Shown here: positions 24,018-32,699 of the stretch, in pieces
How the letters are laid out: every line of letters starts with the position of its first letter
How positions within the stretch are numbered: position 1 is the first letter of the stretch
DNA from: Nannocystis bainbridge
GTDB lineage: Bacteria > Myxococcota_A > Polyangia > Nannocystales > Nannocystaceae
Direction: 5' to 3'
Length of the DNA: 64,000 nt
NCBI RefSeq assembly: GCF_028368995.1
Contig: NZ_JAQNDL010000003.1
Coordinates: 1,550,001-1,614,000, forward strand
Notes under the pieces: generated by a model
Told to the model about the DNA's origin: nothing
Databases searched by the model: none
The model's input: the letters and a program-made list of their open reading frames with translations, nothing else
Program-made: the position numbers and the translations under genes

Positions 24018-24196
24018 CGGGTCACCCCGTCGAGGCCCGGCCCGCTCGCGCGACACACACCGCGACGACAGCGGGAGCGATGCTGCTCCGAACATCGAGC
24101 CATCATGCTCCAGGCACCACGGTCCGGACGGCATCTCCTCGCCGCACGCTCGGCCATGGTCGTCGCTGACGGCCGCGGCGATGGTAGAGTGCACGC

Positions 24197-24667
24197 ATGC
24201 GCCTCGCCTGCGTGCTCGTCACCGTGCTGGCCGCTTGCCAGGGCATCGAGCCTCCACCGGCCGAGTGCCCGCGCGACAGCCTGCTCGACGACCGCCTTCC
24301 GCTCTACCCCGACATGGAGGTGCGGTCGACCGGCGCGACGACCCGCGGCCGGCAGGACCACAACGGCTACGCCGCGACCGTGGCCGCGCCGTTCGCCCGC
24401 GTGCGCGAGTTCTACGCCCGCTGCCTGCGCGCCGAGCCGCTCGGCAACGACGACCACGCGCTGTTCCGCCGGACCGTCGTCGGCGCGTGGAGCGACCCGG
24501 GCGTCGACATCAAGGGGCCCGTCTTTCGTCCCGAAGACATGACCGACGTCATCCGCCTCCACCGCGCCGACGACGGAACCACTCGCATGACCCTGTCGGT
24601 GTCGTTGCCGTGGGGCCGCGGCGACCCGCGCAACGACGCCTACCGCCGCTCGTGGCCCGACTATTGA
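24197..24667 (+). CDS. small lipoprotein of unknown function
   Basis: 156 residues with a short signal peptide and lipobox (LAAC, Cys14). The mature part begins with PPAECPRDS and has a mixed alpha/beta look. The segment ATVAAPFARVREFYARCL resembles the substrate-free lipoprotein domains that follow a PF-x-V-x-x-FY pattern in other myxobacterial proteins. No family named. It converges on fadJ with a strong terminator between them. Confidence 0.75.
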   Translation: MRLACVLVTVLAACQGIEPPPAECPRDSLLDDRLPLYPDMEVRSTGATTRGRQDHNGYAATVAAPFARVREFYARCLRAEPLGNDDHALFRRTVVGAWSDPGVDIKGPVFRPEDMTDVIRLHRADDGTTRMTLSVSLPWGRGDPRNDAYRRSWPDY

Positions 24668-24677
24668 GGCGGCGAAC

Positions 24678-24704
24678 CGACCGGGAGCGCTCCGCTCCCG
24701 GTCG
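24678..24704. terminator. bidirectional terminator-like hairpin
   Basis: Perfect 12-bp arms, CGACCGGGAGCG (24678-24689) and CGCTCCCGGTCG (24693-24704), with a 3-nt loop lie between the convergent lipoprotein gene and fadJ. It is very stable, although no T-run follows. Confidence 0.75.
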
Positions 24705-24713
24705 GGCCGCGAA

Positions 24714-26900
24714 TCACTCGTAGCGTTCGCCGCGCTCGGCCTTCGCCACCAGCGACGCCGGCGGCTCGAAGTGCGGCCCGTACGCCGCAGCCAGCGCGCG
24801 CGCCCGCTGCACGAACCCGCGCAGCCCGCCCTCGTATTGATTGATGTACTGCAACACCCCGCCGGTCCACGCCGGGAAGCCGATGCCGTAGATCGAGCCG
24901 ATGTTGGCGTCGGCCGCCGAGGTCAGCACATTGTCGTCGACGCAGCGCACCGTGTCGATCGCCTCGGCGAACAGCATCCGCTCCTGCAAGTCGATGAACG
25001 GCAGCTCCTTGCTGCCCGAGGCGAACGCCTCGCGCACCCCCGGCCAGATGCCGACGCGCTTGCCCGCCGCGTCGTACTCGTAGAACCCGCCGCCGGTCGA
25101 GCGGCCCTTGCGACCGAGCTCGTCGATCATGCGGTCGACCACCGCCTCGGCCCCGTGCGCGACCCACGTCTTGCCCTGCGCCTCCTCGGCCTTGCGCGTC
25201 TCCTGGCGGATCTTCTGCGTCAGCGTGATCGTCAGCTCGTCGAGCAGCTGCAGCGCCCCCGCCGGATAGCCGGCTTGCAGCGCCGCCTGCTCGATCGTCG
25301 CCGGCTCCACGCCCTCGCCGACGGCCGCCACCGCCTCGTTGATGAACTTGCCGATCACCCGCGACGTGAAGAACCCGCGCGCGTCGTTGACCACGATCGG
25401 CGTCTTGCGGATCTGCAGCACGAAGTCGAACACCTTGGCCAGCACCGCGTCCGACGTGTTCTTGCCGCGCACGATCTCGACCAGCTGCATCTTGTCGACC
25501 GGCGAGAAGAAGTGGATCCCGATGAAATCGGCCGGCCGCTGCACCCCCTCGGCCAGCAGCGCGATCGGCAGCGTCGAAGTGTTCGAGCCCAGCACCGCGG
25601 TCGGCTCCACGTACGGCTCGATCTCTTTGAAGACTTTGTGCTTGAGCTCGACGCTCTCGAACACCGCCTCGATCACGAAATCGACCCCCGTGAAGTCCTG
25701 CGGGTCCTCGGTCGCGTGGATGCGGGCCAGCAGCGCGTCGGCCTTGTCCTGGGTGGTCTTGCCGCGCTCGACCGCCTTCTGCTCGAGCTTGACCGCGTAG
25801 CTCTTGCCCTTCTGGGCCCCTGCCAGCGTCACGTCCTTGAGCACCACCTCGATCCCCGCCTTGGCCGCGACGTAGGCGATCGCCGCGCCCATCATGCCGG
25901 CGCCGATCACCCCGACCTTCTTGGCCTGGAACTTGGGGAACCCCGCCGGTCGGCTGGCGCCAGCGTTGATCTTCTGCAGGTCGAAGAAGAACGCCCCGAT
26001 CATGTTCTTCGCCACCTGGCCGGTCGTGAGGCTGACCAGATAGCGGGTCTCGATCAGCGACGCCGTGTCGAAATCGACCAGCGAGCCCTCGACCGCCGCC
26101 GCGAGGGCGGCCCGCGGCGCCGGCATCGGCGCGCCCTTGACCTGCTTGCGCAGGTTGGCCGCCATCGCCGGCAGGATGCTCGCCAGCGCCGGGCTGGCCG
26201 CGCTGCCGCCGGGGATCTCGAAGCCCTTCCTGTCCCACGGCTTTGCAGCCTCCGGGTTCGCGGCGATCCACGCCTTGGCTTGCGGGATCAGCCGATCGAC
26301 CGACGGCACCACCGCGTCGACCAGCCCGAGCTCGAGCGCCTCGCGCGGCTTGAACTTGGTGCCCGGCAGGATCACCTGCGTCAGCGCCTTTTGCAGCCCG
26401 AGCATGCGGACGATGCGGGTGATGCCGCCGCCGCCGGGCAATAGGCCCAGCGTGACCTCGGGCTGGCCGATCTGGCAGCCCGGCACGTCGGCGGCGATCC
26501 GGTGATGCGCGGCCAGGGCGACCTCGAGGCCGCCGCCGAGCGCGGTGCCGTTGATGGCGGCGACCACCGGCCGGCCGAGCTTCTCGAGCCGGCGCAGGTG
26601 ATCCTTGACGCGCTCGATGTGGGCCGTCTGTTCGGCCGCGCGCGAACCATCGTAGTTGCGCAGGCGGTTGAGGTCGCCGCCGGCGAAGAAGCTCTTCTTG
26701 GCGCTGGTCACGATCACCCCGGTGATCGTCGCTCGCTCCGCCTCGAGCCGCTCGACGCTGGCCGCCATCGACTCGGTGTAGGCGTCGTTCATCGTGTTGA
26801 CGCTCGCGCCCGGGTCGTCGATCGTCAGGATCACGATCCCGTCGTCGTCGCGCTTCCAGTGGATCGCAGGGGCCTTGTGGGTGTTCGAATCGCTCGTCAT
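24714..26900 (-). CDS. fadJ: multifunctional beta-oxidation protein (enoyl-CoA hydratase / 3-hydroxyacyl-CoA dehydrogenase)
   Basis: 728 residues. The N-terminal crotonase domain carries the oxyanion-hole segment ALGGGLEVAL and the catalytic Glu in QPEVTLGLLPGGGG. The middle NAD-binding domain begins VGVIGAGMMGAAIA and includes NTSTLP and the dehydrogenase signature HFFSPVDKMQLVEIV. The C-terminal 3HCDH domains end with AWTGGVLQYINQY. It hydrates enoyl-CoA and oxidises the product to 3-oxoacyl-CoA for the thiolase 22 bp upstream, with which it forms an operon. FadB would be an alternative name. Confidence 0.93.
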   Translation of the reverse strand: MTSDSNTHKAPAIHWKRDDDGIVILTIDDPGASVNTMNDAYTESMAASVERLEAERATITGVIVTSAKKSFFAGGDLNRLRNYDGSRAAEQTAHIERVKDHLRRLEKLGRPVVAAINGTALGGGLEVALAAHHRIAADVPGCQIGQPEVTLGLLPGGGGITRIVRMLGLQKALTQVILPGTKFKPREALELGLVDAVVPSVDRLIPQAKAWIAANPEAAKPWDRKGFEIPGGSAASPALASILPAMAANLRKQVKGAPMPAPRAALAAAVEGSLVDFDTASLIETRYLVSLTTGQVAKNMIGAFFFDLQKINAGASRPAGFPKFQAKKVGVIGAGMMGAAIAYVAAKAGIEVVLKDVTLAGAQKGKSYAVKLEQKAVERGKTTQDKADALLARIHATEDPQDFTGVDFVIEAVFESVELKHKVFKEIEPYVEPTAVLGSNTSTLPIALLAEGVQRPADFIGIHFFSPVDKMQLVEIVRGKNTSDAVLAKVFDFVLQIRKTPIVVNDARGFFTSRVIGKFINEAVAAVGEGVEPATIEQAALQAGYPAGALQLLDELTITLTQKIRQETRKAEEAQGKTWVAHGAEAVVDRMIDELGRKGRSTGGGFYEYDAAGKRVGIWPGVREAFASGSKELPFIDLQERMLFAEAIDTVRCVDDNVLTSAADANIGSIYGIGFPAWTGGVLQYINQYEGGLRGFVQRARALAAAYGPHFEPPASLVAKAERGERYE

Positions 26901-26922
26901 CTCGGTGCCCTCGGTGAAGCGC

Positions 26923-28134
26923 TCACACGCGCTCGATGATGGTGGCGATGCCCATGCCCGCGCCGACGCACAGCGTCGCCAGGCCGTAGCGCAGGTTGCG
27001 GCGCTCGAGCTCGTCGAGCAGCGTCCCGAGGATGATGCAGCCGGTCGCGCCGAGCGGGTGGCCCATGGCGATCGCCCCGCCGTTGACGTTGACCTTGTCG
27101 GCCGGGACCTCGAGGTCGCGCTGCCACTTGAGCACCACCGACGCGAACGCCTCGTTGAGCTCGAACAGGTCGATGTCGCCGATCGTCAGGCCCGCGCGCG
27201 CGAGCACCTTTTTGGTCGCCGGCGTCGGCCCCGTCAGCATGATCGTCGGCTCGCTGCCGGTCGCCGCCATCGCCACGATCCGCCCGCGCGGCTTCAGCCC
27301 GAGCTGCTTGCCGGCCTCCTCGCTGCCGAGCAGCATCAGCGCCGCGCCGTCGACGATGCCCGACGAGTTGGCCGCCGTGTGCACGTGGTGGATCTTCTCG
27401 ACCCGGTGGTACTTCTGCAGCGCCACCGCGTCGAAGCCCCCGAGCTCGCCCATCTTGACGAACGACGCCGGCAACGCGCCCAGCGACTGCACCGTCGACT
27501 CGGGCCGCCGGTGCTCGTCGTGGTCGAGCACGAGCACCCCGTTCATGTCCTTGACCGGCACCACCGAGCGCGCGAAGTGGCCGCTCTTCCACGCGTGCTC
27601 GGCCTTGCGCTGCGAGCCGACCGCGAACGCGTCGACGTCTTCGCGGCTGAAGCCCTCGAGCGTGGCGATGAGGTCGGCGCCGATGCCCTGCGGCACGAAG
27701 TAAGCGTCGTACGCGGTGGTCGGGTCCTGATGATAGGCCCCGCCGTCGGCCCCGATCGGCACGCGCGACATCGACTCGACGCCGCCCGCGAGCACGAGGT
27801 CGTCCGACCCCCCCGCGATCTTGGCCGCGGCCGTGTTGACGGCCTCGAGCCCCGAGGCGCAGAAGCGGTTGAGCTGCACGCCGGCGACCGTCTCCGGCAG
27901 CCCGGCGACCAGCGCCGCGGTGCGGGCGATGCACCCGCCCTGCTCGCCCACCGGCGACACCACCCCGAGGACGATGTCGTCGATGCGACCCAGCTGCAGC
28001 CCCGGGTTGCGCGGCACCAGCTCGTGGATCAGGCCGACGACGAGGTCGACCGGCTTGATGCTGTGCAGCGCTCCGCCCTTCAGCTTGCCCCGCGGGGTCC
28101 GCATCGCGTCGTAGATGAACGCGCTCTTGGCCAT
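26923..28134 (-). CDS. thiolase family acetyl-CoA C-acyltransferase (beta-oxidation)
   Basis: A 403-residue thiolase that completes the cycle of the FadJ encoded just downstream. It has the active-site Cys in NRFCASGLEA, the His in NGGAIAMGHPLGATGC, and the second Cys in TLCVGAGMG. It lacks any signal or targeting sequence. The pair resembles fadI-fadJ. Its promoter must lie in the A/T-rich 112-bp region (28135-28246) shared with the divergent acyl-CoA dehydrogenase; TAAAAATTT near 28160 could hold the -10. Confidence 0.93.
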   Translation of the reverse strand: MAKSAFIYDAMRTPRGKLKGGALHSIKPVDLVVGLIHELVPRNPGLQLGRIDDIVLGVVSPVGEQGGCIARTAALVAGLPETVAGVQLNRFCASGLEAVNTAAAKIAGGSDDLVLAGGVESMSRVPIGADGGAYHQDPTTAYDAYFVPQGIGADLIATLEGFSREDVDAFAVGSQRKAEHAWKSGHFARSVVPVKDMNGVLVLDHDEHRRPESTVQSLGALPASFVKMGELGGFDAVALQKYHRVEKIHHVHTAANSSGIVDGAALMLLGSEEAGKQLGLKPRGRIVAMAATGSEPTIMLTGPTPATKKVLARAGLTIGDIDLFELNEAFASVVLKWQRDLEVPADKVNVNGGAIAMGHPLGATGCIILGTLLDELERRNLRYGLATLCVGAGMGIATIIERV

Positions 28135-28246
28135 GGCAGCAATCTAGACACGGCCCCAAATTTTTACAACGAATTAAAAAAGAACGCCCGCAGACTTGAC
28201 TCACGGCCGGTGTACGCGCCATCCTCGATGCGAAGGTAGGCGACCC

Positions 28247-29452
28247 ATGGCCATCCGCTTCGACCTCGATCCGGAGCTCGCCGCGCTGGTCCAGCGCACC
28301 CGCGAGTTCGTCCGCGATGTCGTCATCCCCGTCGAGCTCGCGTGCGGCGGCTCGCTCCACGACGCGCGCGACGCCGAGGACATCCGGCGCACGCTGCAGT
28401 CGCAGGCGCGCGCCGCCGGCCTGCTCGCGCCGCACGTCGGCGCGCAGTTCGGCGGCCGCGGCCTCGACGTGCGCGGGCAGGCGAGCGTGTTCGAGGAGGC
28501 CGGTTACTCCTTGCTCGGCCCGCTCGCGCTCAACATCTCGGCGCCCGACGAGGGCAACATGCACCTGCTCGAGCGCGTGGCCACGCCGGCGCAGCAGGCC
28601 AAGTATCTGGCGCCGCTCGCGGCCGGTGAGGTCCGCAGCTGCTTCGCCATGACCGAACCGCCGCCCGGCGCCGGCTCCGACCCACGCGCCCTGAGCACCC
28701 GCGCCACCCGCGTCGCCGAGGGCTGGCGCATCGAGGGCCGCAAGTGGTTCATCACCGGCGCGCGCGGGGCCGCGTTCGCCATCGTCATGGCCCGCACCTC
28801 CGGCGCGCCCGGCGACCGCGGCGGCGCGACCATGTTCCTGGTCGCCGGCGACAACCCGGGCCTGCAGATCGTCCGCGACCTCGACACCCTCGACCACGCG
28901 CTGTTCGCCGGCCACAGCGAGGTCGTGTTCGCCGATTGCATCGTCGGCGACGACGCGATCCTCGGCGAGGTCGACCGCGGCTTCGAATACGCGCAGGTCC
29001 GCCTGGCCCCGGCGCGCCTCACCCATTGCATGCGCTGGCTCGGCCTCGCGCGCCGCGCCCACGACCTCGCGCTCGCCCACGTGACCACGCGCGAGGCCTT
29101 CGGCGGCCGCCTCGCCGAGCTCGGGATGATCCAGCAGCAGCTCGCCGACAACGAGATCGAGCTCGCGGCCAGCCGCTCGTTGATCCTTCACACCGCGTGG
29201 GTCCTCGACACCGGCGGCGACGCCGGCACGGCGTCGTCGATCGCCAAGACCTTCGTGTCGGAGGCGGTCGGGCGGATCGTCGATCGGGCGATGCAGATGA
29301 CCGGCGCCGTCGGCACGTCCGGCGATCTGCTGCTGTCCCGCTACTGGCGTGAGGTCCGACCGTTCCGCATCTACGACGGCCCGAGCGAGACGCACCGGTG
29401 GTCGATCGCCAAGCGCAGCGTGTCGGCCTTCAAGAAGCGAGGCCACGGATGA
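28247..29452 (+). CDS. acyl-CoA dehydrogenase, partner of an APH-like kinase (LvaC/ACAD10-11 type)
   Basis: 401 residues with the acyl-CoA dehydrogenase fold: FAMTEPPPGAGSDP in the middle and GAVGTSGDLLLSRYWREV before the active site. The usual Glu in Y-E-G-T is Asp here (IYDGPSETHR). The next gene overlaps it by 4 bp (ATGA) and encodes an aminoglycoside-phosphotransferase-like kinase. This pair is known from levulinate degradation (LvaC with LvaA) and from human ACAD10/11, where a 4-hydroxyacyl-CoA is phosphorylated and then dephosphorylated to an enoyl-CoA. A similar role here is inferred. Confidence 0.9.
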   Translation: MAIRFDLDPELAALVQRTREFVRDVVIPVELACGGSLHDARDAEDIRRTLQSQARAAGLLAPHVGAQFGGRGLDVRGQASVFEEAGYSLLGPLALNISAPDEGNMHLLERVATPAQQAKYLAPLAAGEVRSCFAMTEPPPGAGSDPRALSTRATRVAEGWRIEGRKWFITGARGAAFAIVMARTSGAPGDRGGATMFLVAGDNPGLQIVRDLDTLDHALFAGHSEVVFADCIVGDDAILGEVDRGFEYAQVRLAPARLTHCMRWLGLARRAHDLALAHVTTREAFGGRLAELGMIQQQLADNEIELAASRSLILHTAWVLDTGGDAGTASSIAKTFVSEAVGRIVDRAMQMTGAVGTSGDLLLSRYWREVRPFRIYDGPSETHRWSIAKRSVSAFKKRGHG

Positions 29453-30465
29453 ACCCGCCCGGCCTCGACCTGGCGGCGCTGCACCGCTACTTCGAGCAGC
29501 ATGTGCCCGACTACGGCGGCCGGCTCGACGCGCAGCTGCTCGCCGGCGGCAAGTCGAACCTCACCTATCGCCTGCGCGACGGCGTGCACGACTGGGTGCT
29601 GCGCCGGCCGCCGCTCGGCACGCTCACGCCCAGCGCCCACGACATGGCCCGCGAGTATCGAGTCGTCGCCGCGCTCGGCCCGACGCCCGTGCCCGTCGCC
29701 CCGGCCGTGCTGCTGTGCGAGGACACCGCGGTGCTCGGCGTGCCGTTCGCAGTCACCGCCTTCGTCGCGGGCCGCGTGATCCAGAGCGCCGCGGACGCGA
29801 CTTTATTAAATCCCGACGAGCAGCGACTGTGTGGATTCGAGCTGATCGATCGGCTTTGTCAATTGCACGCGATCGATCCGTCGAACGTCGGTCTCGACAA
29901 CTTCGGCCGCGCCGCGGGTTACCTCGAGCGGCAGATCCGTCGCTGGACCGACCAGTGGGAGCGCGTGCACACCCGCGACCTCGCCGAGCCCGTCGAGCTG
30001 GCCGGCCGCCTGCGCCTGGCCCTGCCCGCGCGCAGCGATCGCAGCATCGTGCACGGTGATTTTCGCCTCGACAACGTCATCCTCGCGCCCGACCGCATCG
30101 AGGTGGCCGCGATCGTCGACTGGGAGATGTGCACGCTCGGCGACCCGCTGGCCGACCTCGGCCTGGCGCTGGTCTACTGGGACCCGCTCACCGAGCCCGT
30201 GCTCGGCGTGCCGCACATCCGCCGGGATACCGCGAATCATTTTCCAAACGCCGAGGCGCTGGTCGAGCGCTATTCACGGCAGTCCGGCCGCGAGCTCGGC
30301 GAGCTCGACTTCTACGTGGCCCTCGGATTTTTTAAACTGGCGGTGATCGCCGAGGGCATCCATCAGCGCTACCGCGCCGGCCTGACCGTCGGGGACGGCT
30401 TCGCCACCACCGGCGACGCCGTCCTGCCGCTGCTGCGCGCGGGCATCGAACGCCTCGCGCCGTGA
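29449..30465 (+). CDS. APH-family phosphotransferase, probable hydroxyacyl-CoA kinase
   Basis: 338 residues with the kinase-like fold of aminoglycoside phosphotransferases. The nucleotide-binding region is LLAGGKSNLTYRL. The catalytic loop is IVHGDFRLDNVIL, with the Asp base, and the metal site is IVDWEMCTLGDPLADLGL. Antibiotic resistance is unlikely. Coupling to an acyl-CoA dehydrogenase points to a kinase for 4-hydroxy-acyl-CoA, as LvaA. The start ATG overlaps the upstream stop. Near its 3' end and at 29800-29830 there are A/T-richer codons (TTTATTAAAT, TTTTTTAAAC), unlike its neighbours. Confidence 0.88.
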   Translation: MNPPGLDLAALHRYFEQHVPDYGGRLDAQLLAGGKSNLTYRLRDGVHDWVLRRPPLGTLTPSAHDMAREYRVVAALGPTPVPVAPAVLLCEDTAVLGVPFAVTAFVAGRVIQSAADATLLNPDEQRLCGFELIDRLCQLHAIDPSNVGLDNFGRAAGYLERQIRRWTDQWERVHTRDLAEPVELAGRLRLALPARSDRSIVHGDFRLDNVILAPDRIEVAAIVDWEMCTLGDPLADLGLALVYWDPLTEPVLGVPHIRRDTANHFPNAEALVERYSRQSGRELGELDFYVALGFFKLAVIAEGIHQRYRAGLTVGDGFATTGDAVLPLLRAGIERLAP

Positions 30466-30468
30466 GCA

Positions 30469-31404
30469 TCACTTAGTTCCCCCGCGCCCTCTCTTGCGAG
30501 GTGGCGGGGGCGGTGTCTCCGATAAATTGTTACTTGTGGCTCGGTCTACAATGGTATTCGCAGGCCCTAGTGCTGAGAAAATTTGCTGCTGAGCCCGCAT
30601 CGCGGCCGCTTCCAGTACTTTACTCAATGTTCGCTGTCGATCGCCTTTTGCCCGCTGATAACTCTTCTTAAATTCACCATCCGTACCGCGCTCCCAAAAT
30701 CTCTTCACAGAATAATAGAAATGCTGAGCAGACTCATCAGCGGCAAACCCAGCCTCAAATTCCACCTTAATCCCGTTCTTGCGCTCATCGATGGCAATCC
30801 ACGTCATTTCGCTCACAAAAAAACGAGACTCCGTAAAGCGCTTGTACTCCGGGGAGTGGTCAACTTTTCTTCCCGTTAGGATGATCTTCTTTACAGCAGC
30901 GGAAAAGTCTTCCTTAATGAGGTCTTCATCGCCCAGTTCATCTTCATTTGTTACGGACATACGGCTCCCTCGCACACTGAGGGTTTCGTGCATGTTGAAC
31001 CCTTCCATGTTGTGTCCGAGGTTGATGAAGAAGTTGGTACGAGATTCTGGATCCAGGATCGTCGAGAGATCAATAATAGTAGCGTTGACAGGCTCGCCCT
31101 TAGATTTCTGCAGACTTGCGACCATACTCTGAAGAATCTCTGTCCCACGATCTTGAGCACTGTGACGCACCTGAAGCCCAGAGCTGCTTTTCTCGATCTC
31201 GACCGAGACCTCACGCAAAGTCCTCTGAGCTAGGCGTGTCTTCCCAGGATCCACTTCCATATAGGTTGCGACAACGTGAAAGTGATTTTTGCCGGATTGC
31301 GCTACAGACCATTGCTCCCCCGCCGTTTCGGTTCTCTCTTCCTTCAAGAGATCCAGAACCGAACTTACCTCATCGATGGTGAAATCTCCAGCAATTGCCG
31401 CCAT
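30469..31404 (-). CDS. island protein C: unknown, 311 residues
   Basis: Last gene of the low-G+C three-gene island. No known family recognised. It opens with a helical segment (FTIDEVSSVLDLLKEER), continues with mixed alpha/beta sequence (NHFHVVATYMEVDPGKTR), and ends in a basic Pro/Arg tail (PPPPPRKRGRGGTK). It has no signal peptide or membrane segment and is probably cytoplasmic. The start (ATG 31404) lies inside the 3' end of the preceding gene (40-bp overlap). Codon use (frequent AAA, AAT, ATA, TTT) differs sharply from flanking genes, indicating transfer. It converges on the kinase gene with 3 bp between stops. Confidence 0.75.
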   Translation of the reverse strand: MAAIAGDFTIDEVSSVLDLLKEERTETAGEQWSVAQSGKNHFHVVATYMEVDPGKTRLAQRTLREVSVEIEKSSSGLQVRHSAQDRGTEILQSMVASLQKSKGEPVNATIIDLSTILDPESRTNFFINLGHNMEGFNMHETLSVRGSRMSVTNEDELGDEDLIKEDFSAAVKKIILTGRKVDHSPEYKRFTESRFFVSEMTWIAIDERKNGIKVEFEAGFAADESAQHFYYSVKRFWERGTDGEFKKSYQRAKGDRQRTLSKVLEAAAMRAQQQIFSALGPANTIVDRATSNNLSETPPPPPRKRGRGGTK

Positions 31405-31649
31405 CGCACGCTTTCGCTACGTTCTAAAGTGCTAGTCTGGTCAAGAATTTCAGACAGCTGAATCCAGCTGTGCGACATGCGAGCAATCGCTGCAATGATC
31501 TGTTCGCGGCTATCCTCTTTGGGCAAAATAATTCCACGACCTTGGGCAAGTTGTAGCAGCCGTTGCTTGCCAAGCTTGGAAGAAAGCAAAAGATCCTTGA
31601 CGTCCTTATCGTCAGCAAAAATCATTCCTTCCGCAACTCGCTTACCCAT
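31365..31649 (-). CDS. island protein B: small protein with SAP/HeH-like motif
   Basis: 94 residues, the middle gene of the island. The segment VKDLLLSSKLGKQRLLQL, then AQGRGIILPKEDSREQIIAAIARM, has the helix-loop-helix pattern of SAP/HeH-type nucleic-acid-binding motifs; this is my reading and needs a profile search. ATG 31649 overlaps the stop of the upstream gene by 8 bp, and its 3' end overlaps the next gene by 40 bp. Translational coupling suggests the three products work together. Confidence 0.65.
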   Translation of the reverse strand: MGKRVAEGMIFADDKDVKDLLLSSKLGKQRLLQLAQGRGIILPKEDSREQIIAAIARMSHSWIQLSEILDQTSTLERSESVRWRQLLEISPSMR

Positions 31650-32583
31650 CGCGCCACCCCAGTTCCGTCTCATCAAACCTGCGCATAACGTCTGGCACAG
31701 ATCCGTAAGTGACCCGCTCCAGTCGCTCGCGCGGAAAATTATAAAAACGTGACGCGTACTGTACTTTCGCTCGCTCAAAGCGAGAGCGAGCATCCGACAT
31801 CGGCGACACAACGCGGACATTTATGGATGTCGACTTGTCTACCAAAAGCTGATGACGAAAAAAACTATCGAACAGGTAACCAAACTCTTCAGAAGTCCCT
31901 CCGTCTTGGCGGTACCAAAATGTATAGTGCACAGATTCGCCATTTCGAGACCTCATTGCAATCCAAGGCCCTGTCAGCATTTCGATACTTGCCGCTCGTG
32001 GTTCTGCGTCTTGAAGGCGAACCGAGACAAGTTCTGGATACCAGAAGCGGCAAAATTCCATACTTGGAAGGCCGCCATCTTGTCGCAACGTCTGCATGTC
32101 GCGCGCGATGCCATACAATGCCACGATTGACTGAGGTCCCAGCACCATGACCTTAGTGCGGGGAGGAAGCATAAAATCTGAAGGGTCCACTTCTGAAAAC
32201 AGACTGGTAAAAAGATCCTTCTCGTAGCTTAGCGAGTGATCATAAACGAACAGCATACCCGCGATGTTATTCTCGGCGATTTCCGCCACGTACTTCTCTT
32301 TCCAACCTGAGCCCCGACTCGCACATTTAATCGTATCGCACAGGTTATTCAACGCGCCCTTGATCTTTGCCTTCTGGATCGTTGACGCGGCATAGCTTTT
32401 TAGATCCGTAATGACATACACTTCGCGATCTCGATTATAGGGATCATCATATTTGAATACGACATCAGTCGGGTGCTCGTCGCGGTTATGGCTCTCGGTG
32501 ACACAAGCCCAGTGGCTATCAACGGGTCCAATCCTCTCCCATCCGAATCGCGAAAAAATCTCGGCCGAGATTTTTTCGGCCAT
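31642..32583 (-). CDS. island protein A: possible PD-(D/E)xK nuclease-like protein
   Basis: 313 residues, first gene of the island. HPTDVVFKYDDP, about 15 residues before VYVITDLKSY, gives Asp...Asp-x-Lys on adjacent strands, the layout of a PD-(D/E)xK nuclease core; this is inference. No membrane segment. ATG 32583 fits a conserved-looking N-terminus and a 30-nt leader from the promoter at 32621-32650; an upstream GTG at 32610 would be almost leaderless. Codons 2-11 coincide with a 28-bp palindrome. The layout (putative nuclease, small nucleic-acid-binding protein, unknown partner) recalls defence modules, but I cannot assign it to a named system. Confidence 0.72.
   Translation of the reverse strand: MAEKISAEIFSRFGWERIGPVDSHWACVTESHNRDEHPTDVVFKYDDPYNRDREVYVITDLKSYAASTIQKAKIKGALNNLCDTIKCASRGSGWKEKYVAEIAENNIAGMLFVYDHSLSYEKDLFTSLFSEVDPSDFMLPPRTKVMVLGPQSIVALYGIARDMQTLRQDGGLPSMEFCRFWYPELVSVRLQDAEPRAASIEMLTGPWIAMRSRNGESVHYTFWYRQDGGTSEEFGYLFDSFFRHQLLVDKSTSINVRVVSPMSDARSRFERAKVQYASRFYNFPRERLERVTYGSVPDVMRRFDETELGWRDG
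32551..32578. repeat. 28-bp perfect palindrome at the start of island gene A
   Basis: The left half CGAAAAAATCTCGG (32551-32564) is followed directly by its exact reverse complement (32565-32578). It begins 4 bases after the start codon's last base and encodes residues 3-11 of the protein. As DNA it could be an operator; as RNA it would fold just behind the start codon. Confidence 0.85.
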
Positions 32584-32620
32584 GAGAGCGATATTGCTGG
32601 TTTCTCCCACCCTGGGGGCG

Positions 32621-32650
32621 AGATTACCCAGGTTCAGGTCAGCAGGTCAA
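32621..32650 (-). promoter_or_regulatory. candidate promoter of the three-gene island
   Basis: On the minus strand TTGACC (32650-32645) is followed after 18 bp by TAATCT (32626-32621). The -35 region overlaps a direct repeat AGGTCA (32636-32641 and 32644-32649). It would start transcription about 30 nt before the ATG of island gene A. Confidence 0.45.
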
Positions 32651-32699
32651 GACGGTAGGGAGTGGGCCTGATTTCGCACCGCCTCCCCCGTCGAGCTCG

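Noticed and set aside
29449..30465. Aminoglycoside resistance by the APH-family protein
   Set aside because: Overlap with an acyl-CoA dehydrogenase gene and a location in a fatty-acid region point to acyl-CoA metabolism.
30469..32583. Prophage remnant or integrative element
   Set aside because: No integrase, phage structural gene, tRNA gene or flanking direct repeat is visible. Only composition and gene content mark it as foreign.
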